DNA from: Gammaproteobacteria bacterium
GTDB lineage: Bacteria > Pseudomonadota > Gammaproteobacteria > Enterobacterales > Alteromonadaceae
Direction: 5' to 3'
NCBI GenBank assembly: GCA_017302255.1
Contig: JAFLDV010000004.1
Span: 1 to 64,000 of the forward strand
Length of the DNA stretch: 64,000 bases
The notes below the pieces were generated by a model. That model had not been told where the DNA came from, ran no database searches, and saw only the letters and a program-made list of their open reading frames with translations. Positions within the stretch are counted from its first letter, which is position 1. Each line of letters opens with the position of its first letter. Made by a program: the position numbers and the translations under genes. This document shows, piece by piece, positions 40,892 to 49,312 of the stretch.

Positions 40892-41584
40892 TTAGTCTGC
40901 AAACCAGTTTTGTGCTTCCTGCGGGTAATTGCAAAAAATCCCGTCGACTCCAATCTTCGCTAACTCTCGTGCCTCTCTAGCATCATTAACCGTATACACA
41001 TAGACTTTGATACCCCGCTGATGGGCATCGTTAATCAGTTCGGCATCAACAAAACCACGATCACAATTCAAACAGCAGGCGTCAAGTTGGCTGGCTATTG
41101 CCGCATTATCCAATGGGCGGTGGGCTATTAACACACCTAGCGCTAGGGTTGAGTGCAGTTTACGAAGTTGCTGCAGCAGTCGATGATTAAATGAAGAAAC
41201 TACAATGGACGCTAAATCGAGTTGTAATTCTTGTTGGGCTTTTGCCAGCAAGGCAATTAACAACTCTGCGGTATCAGCGCCTTTCAGTTCGATATTGAGC
41301 ACTACTTTATTGGCGACGAGTTGCAGTACCTGCCAAAGCGTTGGCACAGATTCACCGCGGCCGGCATCTAATGCTGACAGTGACTCCAGCGTATGATCTT
41401 CAAGATTGCCTTCGCCATTTGTCGTGCGCGCTAACTGGCGGTCATGAATAACCACCAGTTGGTTTTGCAGGGCATAGACGTCAAGCTCAATTGCCTTACA
41501 TTGTGCATCTAACGCGGCTTGAAAAGCCATCAAGGTATTTTCTGGGAAATGACCGCTGATCCCACGATGCGCAAATATCAGCAT
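40892..41584 (-). CDS. Glycerophosphodiester phosphodiesterase family protein
   Basis: 230 residues with the GDPD TIM barrel. FAHRGISGHFPENTLMAF (about residues 4-21) holds the catalytic His and the Glu-Asn pair, ELDVYALQNQLVVIHD (about 38-53) the metal ligands and second His, and LNIELKG (about 96-102) the third acidic site. It should release glycerol-3-phosphate from phospholipid head-group diesters in the cytoplasm, since there is no signal peptide. It lies 42 bases after psd, possibly in the same operon, which suggests a phospholipid turnover role. It is close to UgpQ in size. Confidence 0.88.
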   Translation of the reverse strand: MLIFAHRGISGHFPENTLMAFQAALDAQCKAIELDVYALQNQLVVIHDRQLARTTNGEGNLEDHTLESLSALDAGRGESVPTLWQVLQLVANKVVLNIELKGADTAELLIALLAKAQQELQLDLASIVVSSFNHRLLQQLRKLHSTLALGVLIAHRPLDNAAIASQLDACCLNCDRGFVDAELINDAHQRGIKVYVYTVNDAREARELAKIGVDGIFCNYPQEAQNWFAD

Positions 41585-41626
41585 GTCATCTCCTTTACCA
41601 CGACGTTGCGTGGGAAATTTGTCCGC

Positions 41627-42490
41627 TTAGTTAGGTACTTTCTCAGCAAAAGCACTTCCCATGCGAGTAACAGAACCAGGATAGTTGTTTGGCAAAAACT
41701 CCACCGCATCCGCAGCAAAAGTTAATACGACGGTTGAACCTAACTTAAAGCGTCCCATTTCCGCACCTTTTGCCAGGTGCACCGCATTTGGGCCAGATTC
41801 AGGATACTGCCAACGGAAGACGTCTTTGCCGCGAGGCGGTGTGACAGTACCTGCCCACACCGTTTCAATACTTGCCACAATAGTAGCACCAACCAGCACT
41901 AACGCCATTGGACCGACTTCAGTGTCGAAAATGGTTACGACGCGTTCGTTGCGAGCAAACAGACCTGGCACATTTTCAGCGGTCAGCGGATTTACCGAGA
42001 ATAATTCACCTGGGACATAAATCATTTCTCGTAAGGTACCAGCGATCGGCATATGAATGCGGTGGTAATCTTTTGGTGCCAGATAAATGCAGGCAAATTG
42101 GCCGTTTTTGTAAGGCGCTGCAGTTAGGTCGTCACCGCCAAGCAATGCTTGTAATGAATAATAATGCCCTTTCGCTTGAATCAATTGGTCACCCTCAATC
42201 GCGCCTAGTTGGCTAACTGCGCCATCTACAGGGTGGGCCAACATATTGTCGTCCTGAACAATTGGACGCATGCCATCTTTGAGCGGGCGAGTAAAGAATT
42301 CATTGAAGCTGCGATAATCACTGGCATTTTCTTGCTTGGCTTCCGCCATATTAATGCCATAGCTTTTGATAAATAGCTTAATCAAGCCGTGGGTGATGAA
42401 ACCTAATTTAGCTGCAGCCAAAAGCCCCACTAATCGAGAAATCAGGTGTTTTGGAAGAATATATTGCAGCGTGATTTTAACTTGATCCAT
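41627..42490 (-). CDS. psd: Phosphatidylserine decarboxylase proenzyme
   Basis: 287 residues. It makes phosphatidylethanolamine. The self-cleavage motif LGST is at residues 250-253 ([11 protein letters not shown]), where Ser252 becomes the pyruvoyl group after the proenzyme splits between Gly251 and Ser252. Family blocks [15 protein letters not shown] and [11 protein letters not shown] near residues 63-95 and [16 protein letters not shown] near 135 are present. It follows rsgA by 20 bases, as in E. coli. Confidence 0.97.
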   Translation of the reverse strand: MDQVKITLQYILPKHLISRLVGLLAAAKLGFITHGLIKLFIKSYGINMAEAKQENASDYRSFNEFFTRPLKDGMRPIVQDDNMLAHPVDGAVSQLGAIEGDQLIQAKGHYYSLQALLGGDDLTAAPYKNGQFACIYLAPKDYHRIHMPIAGTLREMIYVPGELFSVNPLTAENVPGLFARNERVVTIFDTEVGPMALVLVGATIVASIETVWAGTVTPPRGKDVFRWQYPESGPNAVHLAKGAEMGRFKLGSTVVLTFAADAVEFLPNNYPGSVTRMGSAFAEKVPN

Positions 42491-42510
42491 AAGTTGGATA
42501 CCCTCGTTGT

Positions 42511-43554
42511 TTACATGTAATTTGGTTTGTCCTGCGCCATACTCAGCAGGATTTTGTGATAGTTTTCCAGGCGTTCAGCTGAAATTTCACCAATTTCAAC
42601 CGCATGATGTAGCGCACAGCCAGGATCTGTCTGGTGCTTACAATCACGAAATTTGCAACGCCCAGCCCACTGACGAAATTCTTTAAAGCCCCATAACACT
42701 TCATCTGGTTGTAAGTGCCATAACGCAAACTCACGGATCCCTGGGGAGTCAATCAATTCACCGCCATCAGGCAAATGATATAACCGCGCAACTGTAGTCG
42801 TATGCTGACCCAATCCGGAAACATCAGAAACTTCTTGCGTGGTCACGGCAATTTCTGGCATTAAATTATTAACCAATGACGATTTACCAACGCCCGATTG
42901 GCCAACGAAAATACTAGTACCTGACTGCAAATAGGCGTCAAGCTGCGCCATCCCTTCGCCAGTTTTGGCACTTAAGAGCAAGATATCGTAACCAATTTTC
43001 CGATAAATTTGCAGTTGCTCGTCAACTGCCGCTCGCTGCTCTGTCGTTAATAAATCGATTTTATTCAGTAATAACAGCGGTTTAATTTGCATTGCTTCGG
43101 CAGCAACTAAATAACGGTCGATGATATTGAGCGAAAGGCTTGGCAATACTGCTGAGACAATAATCAATAAATCAATATTCGCGGCAACAGGTTTAAGGCC
43201 GTCATAAAAATCAGGTCGACTCAGCACTGAACTACGTTCGTGCACAGCTTCAATGACACCATCAATAGTACCTTGGCTTTGCAAGGCTCTGCGCCATACA
43301 ACGCGGTCGCCGCAAACCAGTGAGTTAATGGTACGTCTTAAATTACAACGCACTATAGTGCCATCGGCGGACTCGACGTCGGCATGTTGGCCAAATCGAC
43401 TGATCACAAGCCCTGGCTCGGCATCGCCAAATTGCGCATGCTCAAGCTGTTGTTCGGCTTTCGCGGCTTTTTGCGCAAGTCTATCTAAGCGCTTTTGTTG
43501 GTTGCCGGCGATGCGATCGTTTTGTCGCTGACTAAGATGTTTCTTTTTGGTCAC
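42511..43554 (-). CDS. rsgA: Ribosome small subunit GTPase RsgA
   Basis: 347 residues. It helps 30S subunit maturation. The order of GTPase motifs is circularly permuted: LLLNKIDLL (G4) and LLSAKTGEG (G5) come before GQSGVGKSS (G1) and DSPGIREF (G3). An OB-fold precedes them ([18 protein letters not shown]), and a zinc site follows ([14 protein letters not shown]). I chose the GTG at 43554 because [13 protein letters not shown] matches the family start and because the predicted promoter (43604-43632) places transcription start downstream of the alternative ATG at 43617. It is divergent from orn. Confidence 0.94.
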   Translation of the reverse strand: MTKKKHLSQRQNDRIAGNQQKRLDRLAQKAAKAEQQLEHAQFGDAEPGLVISRFGQHADVESADGTIVRCNLRRTINSLVCGDRVVWRRALQSQGTIDGVIEAVHERSSVLSRPDFYDGLKPVAANIDLLIIVSAVLPSLSLNIIDRYLVAAEAMQIKPLLLLNKIDLLTTEQRAAVDEQLQIYRKIGYDILLLSAKTGEGMAQLDAYLQSGTSIFVGQSGVGKSSLVNNLMPEIAVTTQEVSDVSGLGQHTTTVARLYHLPDGGELIDSPGIREFALWHLQPDEVLWGFKEFRQWAGRCKFRDCKHQTDPGCALHHAVEIGEISAERLENYHKILLSMAQDKPNYM

Positions 43555-43603
43555 TCTAACTCGATGGCCCTGCTGGGCGTTTTCCTGTTGGCGTAAGGCG
43601 TAG

Positions 43604-43632
43604 TATGATACTAGCATTCAATGAACTTACAA
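43604..43632 (-). promoter_or_regulatory. Promoter of rsgA-psd, overlapping palindrome
   Basis: On the minus strand TTGTAA (43632-43627), 17 bases, TATCAT (43609-43604). The -10 lies within the 13-base palindrome TAGTATGATACTA (43601-43613), whose other strand offers TATGAT as a -10 for orn, so the two divergent promoters would share the same DNA. Confidence 0.5.
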
Positions 43633-43657
43633 AGTGTCAAAGCAAAAGGGGCCAAAG

Positions 43658-44209
43658 ATGGCGTTAAATGAGAACAATCTAGTGTGGATCGATTTAGAGA
43701 TGACAGGACTTGAACCTGATGTCGATGTCATTCTGGAGATGGCTACAATTGTTACTGACAGTAACTTAAATGTGCTGGCGGAAGGTCCAACATTTGCGAT
43801 TAAAACGCCAGACGAGGTTCTCGACACCATGAGCGCTTGGTGTATTGAACAACATGGCAAAAGTGGTTTAACCCAACGATGCCGAGATAGTCAGACTGAT
43901 TTAGATGCAGCGGTGGAGCAGACCATCGCGTTTTTAAGTCAATATGTTCCAGCAGGAAAGTCGCCAATGTGCGGCAATAGCATCGGTCAAGATCGCCGGT
44001 TTTTAGTAAAATATGCGCCAAAACTGGAAAGCTTTTTTCACTATCGCAATCTAGACGTCAGCACAGTTAAAGAATTGGCAAAACGTTGGAATCCGGCAGT
44101 AACTAAATTGGTTAATAAATCATCAAGTCACTTGGCGTTAGATGATATTCGCGACTCAATTGCTGAATTAGTCACCTATCGCGCGCATTTTTTCCGTTTA
44201 CCTGAATAA
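43658..44209 (+). CDS. orn: Oligoribonuclease
   Basis: 183 residues. It degrades RNA dinucleotides, including pGpG from c-di-GMP breakdown. A DEDDh exonuclease: [11 protein letters not shown] (about 9-19) holds the first Asp and Glu, [11 protein letters not shown] (about 108-118) the second Asp, and [14 protein letters not shown] (about 158-171) the His and last Asp. I chose the ATG at 43658 with AAAGGGG upstream over a GTG eight codons earlier. A GGDEF/EAL protein that would yield pGpG lies 900 bases downstream. Confidence 0.97.
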   Translation: MALNENNLVWIDLEMTGLEPDVDVILEMATIVTDSNLNVLAEGPTFAIKTPDEVLDTMSAWCIEQHGKSGLTQRCRDSQTDLDAAVEQTIAFLSQYVPAGKSPMCGNSIGQDRRFLVKYAPKLESFFHYRNLDVSTVKELAKRWNPAVTKLVNKSSSHLALDDIRDSIAELVTYRAHFFRLPE

Positions 44210-44214
44210 AATGC

Positions 44215-44242
44215 TTGCAAAGACTGAGTGATTTTGTAAAAT
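44215..44242 (+). promoter_or_regulatory. Promoter of tRNA-Gly
   Basis: TTGCAA (44215-44220), 16 bases, TAAAAT (44237-44242), then GCGCCCC, a GC-rich discriminator as in stable-RNA promoters. Confidence 0.7.
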
Positions 44243-44307
44243 GCGCCCCGCTCGGTAACAAAGTTAAAGCAATGAATCTTGGTTACTTAGCGGTGTGAAT
44301 ATAGGAA

Positions 44308-44383
44308 GCGGGCATAGCTCAGTTGGTAGAGCGCTACCTTGCCAAGGTCGAGGTCACGAGTTCGAGTCTCGTTGCCCGCTCCA
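44308..44383 (+). tRNA. tRNA-Gly (anticodon GCC)
   Basis: 76 bases that fold as a full cloverleaf: acceptor stem GCGGGCA / TTGCCCGC region, D-loop AGCTCAGTTGGTAGAGC, anticodon loop CTTGCCAAG with GCC, T-arm GAGTTCGAGTCTC, and an encoded CCA end. E. coli carries three tandem copies of this tRNA between orn and queG; here there is one. Confidence 0.97.
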
Positions 44384-44535
44384 AGTGTTTAAAAGAACCA
44401 GTCAAAACATTCCTTCTAGAACAAAATCATTCTGCTGACTTCAGCGGATTCGCAATCTAATAATATTCAGACAAAAACTTGCTGCTAATCCTTCAAACTG
44501 CTAACTTTGCCTTTTTCAAATCAGGTAAGACCAGT

Positions 44536-45039
44536 ATGCAAGCGCAAAATAAACTTAGCCGTTTAGTTCAATCCGTAGAAAAAGCCCCGGCTTTTTGTCG
44601 CAGTTGGTTACTCAGTCAAATTTTCGGTCGAACCATTAAGTTCGCAGGCACGGCAGGGGTTCGGGTTGTTTCTTTGGACTTTCAGCAATCGGTGCTCAAA
44701 CTTGCTAATAAAAAACGCGTGCAAAACCACATTGGCGGTGTGCATGCAGCGGCGATGGCCTTATTGGGTGAGTCAGCGAGTGGTTTTCTGGTAGGCATGC
44801 ATGTACCTGACGACCGTATTCCGCTTTTAAAATCAATGAATCTTCAGTATGTGAAAAGGGCGACTGGCGATTTAAGTGCGACGGCTCGCTTGAGTGAGAC
44901 TGAAATCCAAGCAATCCGCAGCACTGAAAAAGGCGAAGTCACCGTCAAAGTCGAACTTCTAGATAGCATTGGCGTTAGCCCGGTGATTGCAGAATTTGTT
45001 TGGGCTTGGGTGCCTAAAGTTCGCAAGCCTGCTAATTAG
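44536..45039 (+). CDS. DUF4442 hotdog-fold protein
   Basis: 167 residues resembling the thioesterase-like DUF4442 family: VRVVSLDFQQSVLKLANKK, then NHIGGVHAAAMALLGESASG (about residues 61-80), where the HIGG.HAAA stretch lies on the long hotdog helix, and a later strand region ending in EFVWAWVPK. Members are thought to act on acyl thioesters, but a substrate is not known. I chose the ATG at 44536, nine bases after AGGTAAG. A frame open from 44479 lacks a ribosome site. It follows tRNA-Gly and precedes the c-di-GMP gene, and is not part of the E. coli order. Confidence 0.75.
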   Translation: MQAQNKLSRLVQSVEKAPAFCRSWLLSQIFGRTIKFAGTAGVRVVSLDFQQSVLKLANKKRVQNHIGGVHAAAMALLGESASGFLVGMHVPDDRIPLLKSMNLQYVKRATGDLSATARLSETEIQAIRSTEKGEVTVKVELLDSIGVSPVIAEFVWAWVPKVRKPAN

Positions 45040-45114
45040 AGCTGCTTGCATGACTGGCAGAGGCAGCTTCAGCCTGTTACAGTAACAGGGTGTTTGTCGT
45101 TAGGATCTGCCTAA

Positions 45115-47328
45115 GTGATTACAGCTTTTCACAAATCTCGTTTAGGGGCGGCCCGCGACGGTGAGTACACACCGAATTGGTTCATCCGCTGGCCGTGGCT
45201 CTGGACCAGTGTCTTAGGTGTTTGCATGGCATTGCTGGCGCTGGCAATGCTATCGCAAGAGCGTGCTAAGCAGCTTGAAGCTGAGCGCTATCAACTTTTG
45301 CAGTTGCTCAGTATGCGTGCATCCGCGCTAGAAGGGGCCATTCAAACAGGCGTTGTAGCCCTCGAAAATATCCGTAGCGAATTAGTCCTCCATCCCGATT
45401 ACGATCCAACCGAACTTGACGCTCGAGTAGCGTTATTCTTGGAACACTATCCGCATTTTCGTCATATTGCTGTGGCGCCCGATTTGGTTATTCGTTACAT
45501 CTATCCGACCAAAGGAAATGAAGCGGCTTTGGGCTTGGATTATCGCACTGTACCTGTGCAATACCGAGCTGTTGAGACCGCGATTAACAAACGCTCTGCA
45601 GTGGTTGCTGGCCCAGTCAATTTGGTTCAAGGTGGCACTGGTCTAGTGATCCGCGTGCCAGTTATTCTGCCGGATCAGCAGGTCTGGGGGGTCATAGCTG
45701 CCATTATTCCCATGGAGCCGTTGCTACAACAAGCTGGCCTTGCCGAGCTACAACGTGATTATTATTTAGGACTTTCTGGTAAAGATGGTGATGAAAGCCA
45801 AACCGAATTGTTCTGGGGAGATATCGAACTGCAGCGTGATTTAGCTGTGACTTCGCCCATTAAACTGCCGGTTGGCCGCTGGTTATTGCATGCTTACCCG
45901 CGGCATTCCGAGAGCTGGCGTGATAGCAACTTGCAATTACTTGCATTGGTTGCTTTTACGATAATTTTTCTGGTTTGTGCCGCGGTATTATTATTTTTGC
46001 GCTTGATCGGTGAACGAGAACGCGCACTGCATACTTTGGCTTTCCAAGCCAGTTTCGACCCTGTGACGCGTTTACCAAATCGCTCGGTATTTAATGAACA
46101 ACTCACGTCAGCGATGAAACGTGCGCAAGCTGAGCAAAGTAGTCTAAGTTTGTTTTGCTTAGATTTGGACGAATTTAAACAGGTCAACGAAAGCCTTGGT
46201 CATCAGGTCGGTGATGAGTTATTAAAAGCAGTCGCGATACGTCTTAACGCACTGGTGCAGCCTCAGGATATTGTCGCGCGACTTGGGGGCGATGAGTTCG
46301 CCGTTTTACGCTTTATTGACCCAAACGCAGAATCAACAGAACAATTCGCTGAGCGCATTGTTGCTGAGTTTCACCAACCCCTTGATATTTCTGGGCGAGC
46401 TATTTCAATTAGTTGCAGTATTGGCATCGCACTTTATCCATTAGATGGCCTCACCGCGATTGATTTACTCAAACATGCCGACCGGGCTACCTACGCCGCT
46501 AAAGAAATAGGTCGCAACACTTACCATTTTTATGACGCAGCGATGCAAAAAGAAGCCGACCGCTTTGTGTTACTGCATCATGAGATATTAAAAGGTTTAG
46601 AGCTCAATCAGTTTTTCTTGGTCTATCAACCAATTTACGATGTGAACACCGGCAAGTTTACCAAATGCGAAGCGCTGGTACGTTGGCAGCATCCTGAGCG
46701 TGGGCTGATCTCGCCATTAGACTTTATTGCGGTTGCTGAACGGACGGGGGCTATTCGCCCGCTGGGTCATTTTGTGTTGAAACAAGCATTGGCAGATAGT
46801 CAGTTATTCCGCAGACAAGGGCTTGAGCTGCAAATTTCAATTAATCGCAGTAGTCAGGAATTTAATGTGCATCATGTTGCCCAAGAGTGGCTGCTGTCGA
46901 TTCAACAAGCAGGGCTTGAGTACAATTCAATTATCTTCGAAATTACAGAATCGCTGTTTATGGACAGAATATCCGTACAGCAAAATAATATTTTGGCGCT
47001 GCACAGCGAGGGGGTTCAACTCGCTATTGATGACTTTGGTACCGGTTATTCTGCGCTTAATTATCTCAGTCGTTATCCGGTCAACTTTATTAAAATTGAT
47101 AAAAGTTTTGTCAATGACGTTGATGTACAGGAGCGCGCTCGAGCTTTGGTCGCTGTATTAATTAATATGGCGAAAGTTCTTGATGTTCAAGTTGTGGCAG
47201 AAGGTGTAGAGACTGCAGGGCAGTTGGCGGTATTGCAAGAACTTGGTTGTGATTTTATTCAAGGTTATTACTTCAGTAAGCCATTGAAACTGGAAGAATT
47301 TGTTAGGTTTCTGCAACAGAAGGTCTAA
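45115..47328 (+). CDS. Membrane c-di-GMP protein with CHASE-like sensor, GGDEF and EAL domains
   Basis: 737 residues. A membrane segment (about 29-48), a periplasmic sensor of about 220 residues that looks like CHASE, and a second segment (about 274-297) come first. The GGDEF domain follows (motif intact at residues 391-395), then the EAL domain with EAL at 519-521 (KCEALVRW), EITESLF and DDFGTGYSALNYL. Both active-site motifs look intact, so it could make or break c-di-GMP. The inhibitory I-site RxxD before GGDEF is not conserved (QPQD). Translation starts with GTG at 45115, preceded by only a weak ribosome site. Its stop is two bases before the next gene. Confidence 0.9.
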   Translation: MITAFHKSRLGAARDGEYTPNWFIRWPWLWTSVLGVCMALLALAMLSQERAKQLEAERYQLLQLLSMRASALEGAIQTGVVALENIRSELVLHPDYDPTELDARVALFLEHYPHFRHIAVAPDLVIRYIYPTKGNEAALGLDYRTVPVQYRAVETAINKRSAVVAGPVNLVQGGTGLVIRVPVILPDQQVWGVIAAIIPMEPLLQQAGLAELQRDYYLGLSGKDGDESQTELFWGDIELQRDLAVTSPIKLPVGRWLLHAYPRHSESWRDSNLQLLALVAFTIIFLVCAAVLLFLRLIGERERALHTLAFQASFDPVTRLPNRSVFNEQLTSAMKRAQAEQSSLSLFCLDLDEFKQVNESLGHQVGDELLKAVAIRLNALVQPQDIVARLGGDEFAVLRFIDPNAESTEQFAERIVAEFHQPLDISGRAISISCSIGIALYPLDGLTAIDLLKHADRATYAAKEIGRNTYHFYDAAMQKEADRFVLLHHEILKGLELNQFFLVYQPIYDVNTGKFTKCEALVRWQHPERGLISPLDFIAVAERTGAIRPLGHFVLKQALADSQLFRRQGLELQISINRSSQEFNVHHVAQEWLLSIQQAGLEYNSIIFEITESLFMDRISVQQNNILALHSEGVQLAIDDFGTGYSALNYLSRYPVNFIKIDKSFVNDVDVQERARALVAVLINMAKVLDVQVVAEGVETAGQLAVLQELGCDFIQGYYFSKPLKLEEFVRFLQQKV

Positions 47329-47330
47329 TC

Positions 47331-47537
47331 ATGATCGCATCACCATGCTGTAGAAATTGTTGTTTGAATATGCAAGATGTTTGTATGGGCTGTGGTCGTA
47401 CTTACCAAGAAATTATTGCGTGGCACAGTGCCGACGATAGCGGCAAGGCGGCAATTTTGGCGGCTGCTGCGCTGCGGCTTCAGCAACAAACATCCTTAGG
47501 CATCTCGCGGCAGTCCAACTTGAACAATTCGAATTAG
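47331..47537 (+). CDS. DUF1289 small cysteine-rich protein
   Basis: 68 residues with the family pattern SPCCRNCCLNMQDVCMGCGR (residues 4-23) followed by TYQEIIAWHSADD. The four spaced cysteines suggest metal or iron-sulfur binding, though no function is established to my knowledge. The ATG lies two bases after the stop of the c-di-GMP gene, so it is probably translated by coupling. Its last 42 bases overlap the 3' end of queG on the opposite strand. Confidence 0.85.
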   Translation: MIASPCCRNCCLNMQDVCMGCGRTYQEIIAWHSADDSGKAAILAAAALRLQQQTSLGISRQSNLNNSN

Positions 47538-48662
47538 CCGTTGCTGTTGTCGGTTTTGTTCCGCTAGGACATCCGCTTTTTGAAGTTGTTGTGCAATAGC
47601 CCAATGAACATGCCGTAACACCATGGAAACGCTATCGCCATCGCTCTGACAGTTTTCAACAAATGAGCGTAAAGCTTTTAAGATTGCTGCTTGATAAGGT
47701 GCGTTACCCAGCGCTACGGCAAGATTTCGTTGCCAACGCGCATGGCCAATCCGCCGAATTGCTGAGCCCTCGGTATTGCGCAAAAACGTCTCCTCATTCC
47801 AGTCAAATAAGGCTAACAATGATTGGTCTTGCCATTGCGGCCGGCGCTGAAAGTCAGTTTGTGTGGTCAGTGGCGCTTGGCGGTTCACCGGGCATACCAA
47901 CTGACAATCATCACAGCCATATATTCGATTGCCGATTTTCGCACGAAGTTCTTCTGGAATGTCATCGGCGTGTTCTATGGTCAAATAGCTGATGCATTTT
48001 CTGGCATCGACTACATAAGGTGCGACGATAGCGCCAGTTGGACACATGGTTATGCAGGCCACACATTGGCCACAGTCACCATTGATTGGTTGGTCAATCG
48101 GTAAGGGCAGATCAACTAACAATTCGCCAAGGAAAAACCAAGAACCCGCCTCTGGGTTTAATAACAGACTATGTTTGCCTATCCAGCCGAGACCTGCTTT
48201 TGCCGCGAGCGGACGCTCGAGGACTGGCGCCGAATCAACGAATGGCCTAAAGCCAAATTCGCCAACTTTGTCTTGGATTTGCTTGGCGAGTTGCTGGAGT
48301 TTATTGCGCATCAACTTGTGGTAGTCGCGGCCTAAGGCATATCGACTGATATAAGCTTGATCTGCCGCGGCGAGATTGGTGGCGAATCCGGCAGCTTCCG
48401 GCAAATAATCTAGTCGAACGCTGATAACACGAAGAGTGCCGGGTTGCAGCTGCTCAGGTCGGCAACGCATAAGCCCATGATTTGCCATGTAAGCCATTTC
48501 GCCATGATAACCAGCATCTAGCCACGCTTGAAAACGCGGCTCCTCAACAGTTAAATCGGTATCCGTGATACCACATTGCGAAAACCCGAGCGTTGATGCC
48601 CAAGCTTTAATCTGTTCGGTTAATTGCTGCCAATCAACGGCAATCGGATGATTTGAGTGCAA
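47496..48662 (-). CDS. queG: Epoxyqueuosine reductase
   Basis: 388 residues. A cobalamin-dependent iron-sulfur enzyme that converts epoxyqueuosine to queuosine in tRNA, the step after QueA. Two ferredoxin-type clusters are visible: CGQCVACITMCPTGAI with a later Cys in ARKCISYLTIEH, and CDDCQLVCPVNR. The N-terminal QueG region (WASTLGFSQCGITDTDL) matches. The start appears to be TTG at 48662, since no ATG or GTG is in frame at the right place, and the ribosome site is weak. Its 3' end overlaps the convergent DUF1289 gene. Confidence 0.94.
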   Translation of the reverse strand: MHSNHPIAVDWQQLTEQIKAWASTLGFSQCGITDTDLTVEEPRFQAWLDAGYHGEMAYMANHGLMRCRPEQLQPGTLRVISVRLDYLPEAAGFATNLAAADQAYISRYALGRDYHKLMRNKLQQLAKQIQDKVGEFGFRPFVDSAPVLERPLAAKAGLGWIGKHSLLLNPEAGSWFFLGELLVDLPLPIDQPINGDCGQCVACITMCPTGAIVAPYVVDARKCISYLTIEHADDIPEELRAKIGNRIYGCDDCQLVCPVNRQAPLTTQTDFQRRPQWQDQSLLALFDWNEETFLRNTEGSAIRRIGHARWQRNLAVALGNAPYQAAILKALRSFVENCQSDGDSVSMVLRHVHWAIAQQLQKADVLAEQNRQQQRLIRIVQVGLPRDA

Positions 48663-48841
48663 CTTGCTTTCAACATGTCGGAGTTTCTGCTGGCAAGCTT
48701 AACATAATTCATTAAAAACACCGAGTTTGCCGAGGTTGTCATACGATGGCGTTTGGTATCAGCCGGGGAATTTGATAGCATAGTGCCAGCAAGTCCATTG
48801 CGATTTCATCGAAGTTTGGACATACAGAATTTGAGGATGGC

Positions 48842-49312
48842 ATGACGACGTTAGTAGTTGAGCGGCAATTAAATAGTGAAGAAGATACCCAGGCTTTAGG
48901 TGCAGAACTTGCGAAAGGTTGCATGCACGGCGGATCCATCTTTTTAAATGGTGATTTAGGCGCAGGGAAGACCACATTTAGTCGTTATTTGTTGCGTGGA
49001 TTTGGCTATCAAGGCACCGTTAAAAGCCCGACTTATACCTTGGTTGAATCTTATGCCTTGCCGGAATTAACGGTTTACCATTTTGATTTATATCGCTTAC
49101 GTGATCCCGAAGAACTCGAATTTATGGGGATCCGCGACTATTTTGCGCCAGGTTTTTTATGTTTGGTCGAGTGGCCTGAACGCGGAGCTCCTTTGTTATC
49201 TTCGGCTGACATCGACATCCAATTGACGATTTTATCGCCGACCTCTCGCAAAATCACCCTTACCGCTAACTCCGAGCATGGCTTGGCAATGCTCTCAGGA
49301 ATAATTGCATGA
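48842..49312 (+). CDS. tsaE: tRNA threonylcarbamoyladenosine biosynthesis ATPase TsaE
   Basis: 156 residues. Part of the TsaBDE complex that makes t6A at position 37 of ANN-decoding tRNAs. The Walker A motif GDLGAGKTTFSR is at about residues 38-49, SPTYTLVESY at about 63-72, YHFDLYRL at about 80-87 and LVEWPERG at about 108-115. It is divergent from queG after 179 bases. The nnr (yjeF) gene, which precedes tsaE in E. coli, is absent. Its stop overlaps the amiB start by four bases. Confidence 0.96.
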   Translation: MTTLVVERQLNSEEDTQALGAELAKGCMHGGSIFLNGDLGAGKTTFSRYLLRGFGYQGTVKSPTYTLVESYALPELTVYHFDLYRLRDPEELEFMGIRDYFAPGFLCLVEWPERGAPLLSSADIDIQLTILSPTSRKITLTANSEHGLAMLSGIIA

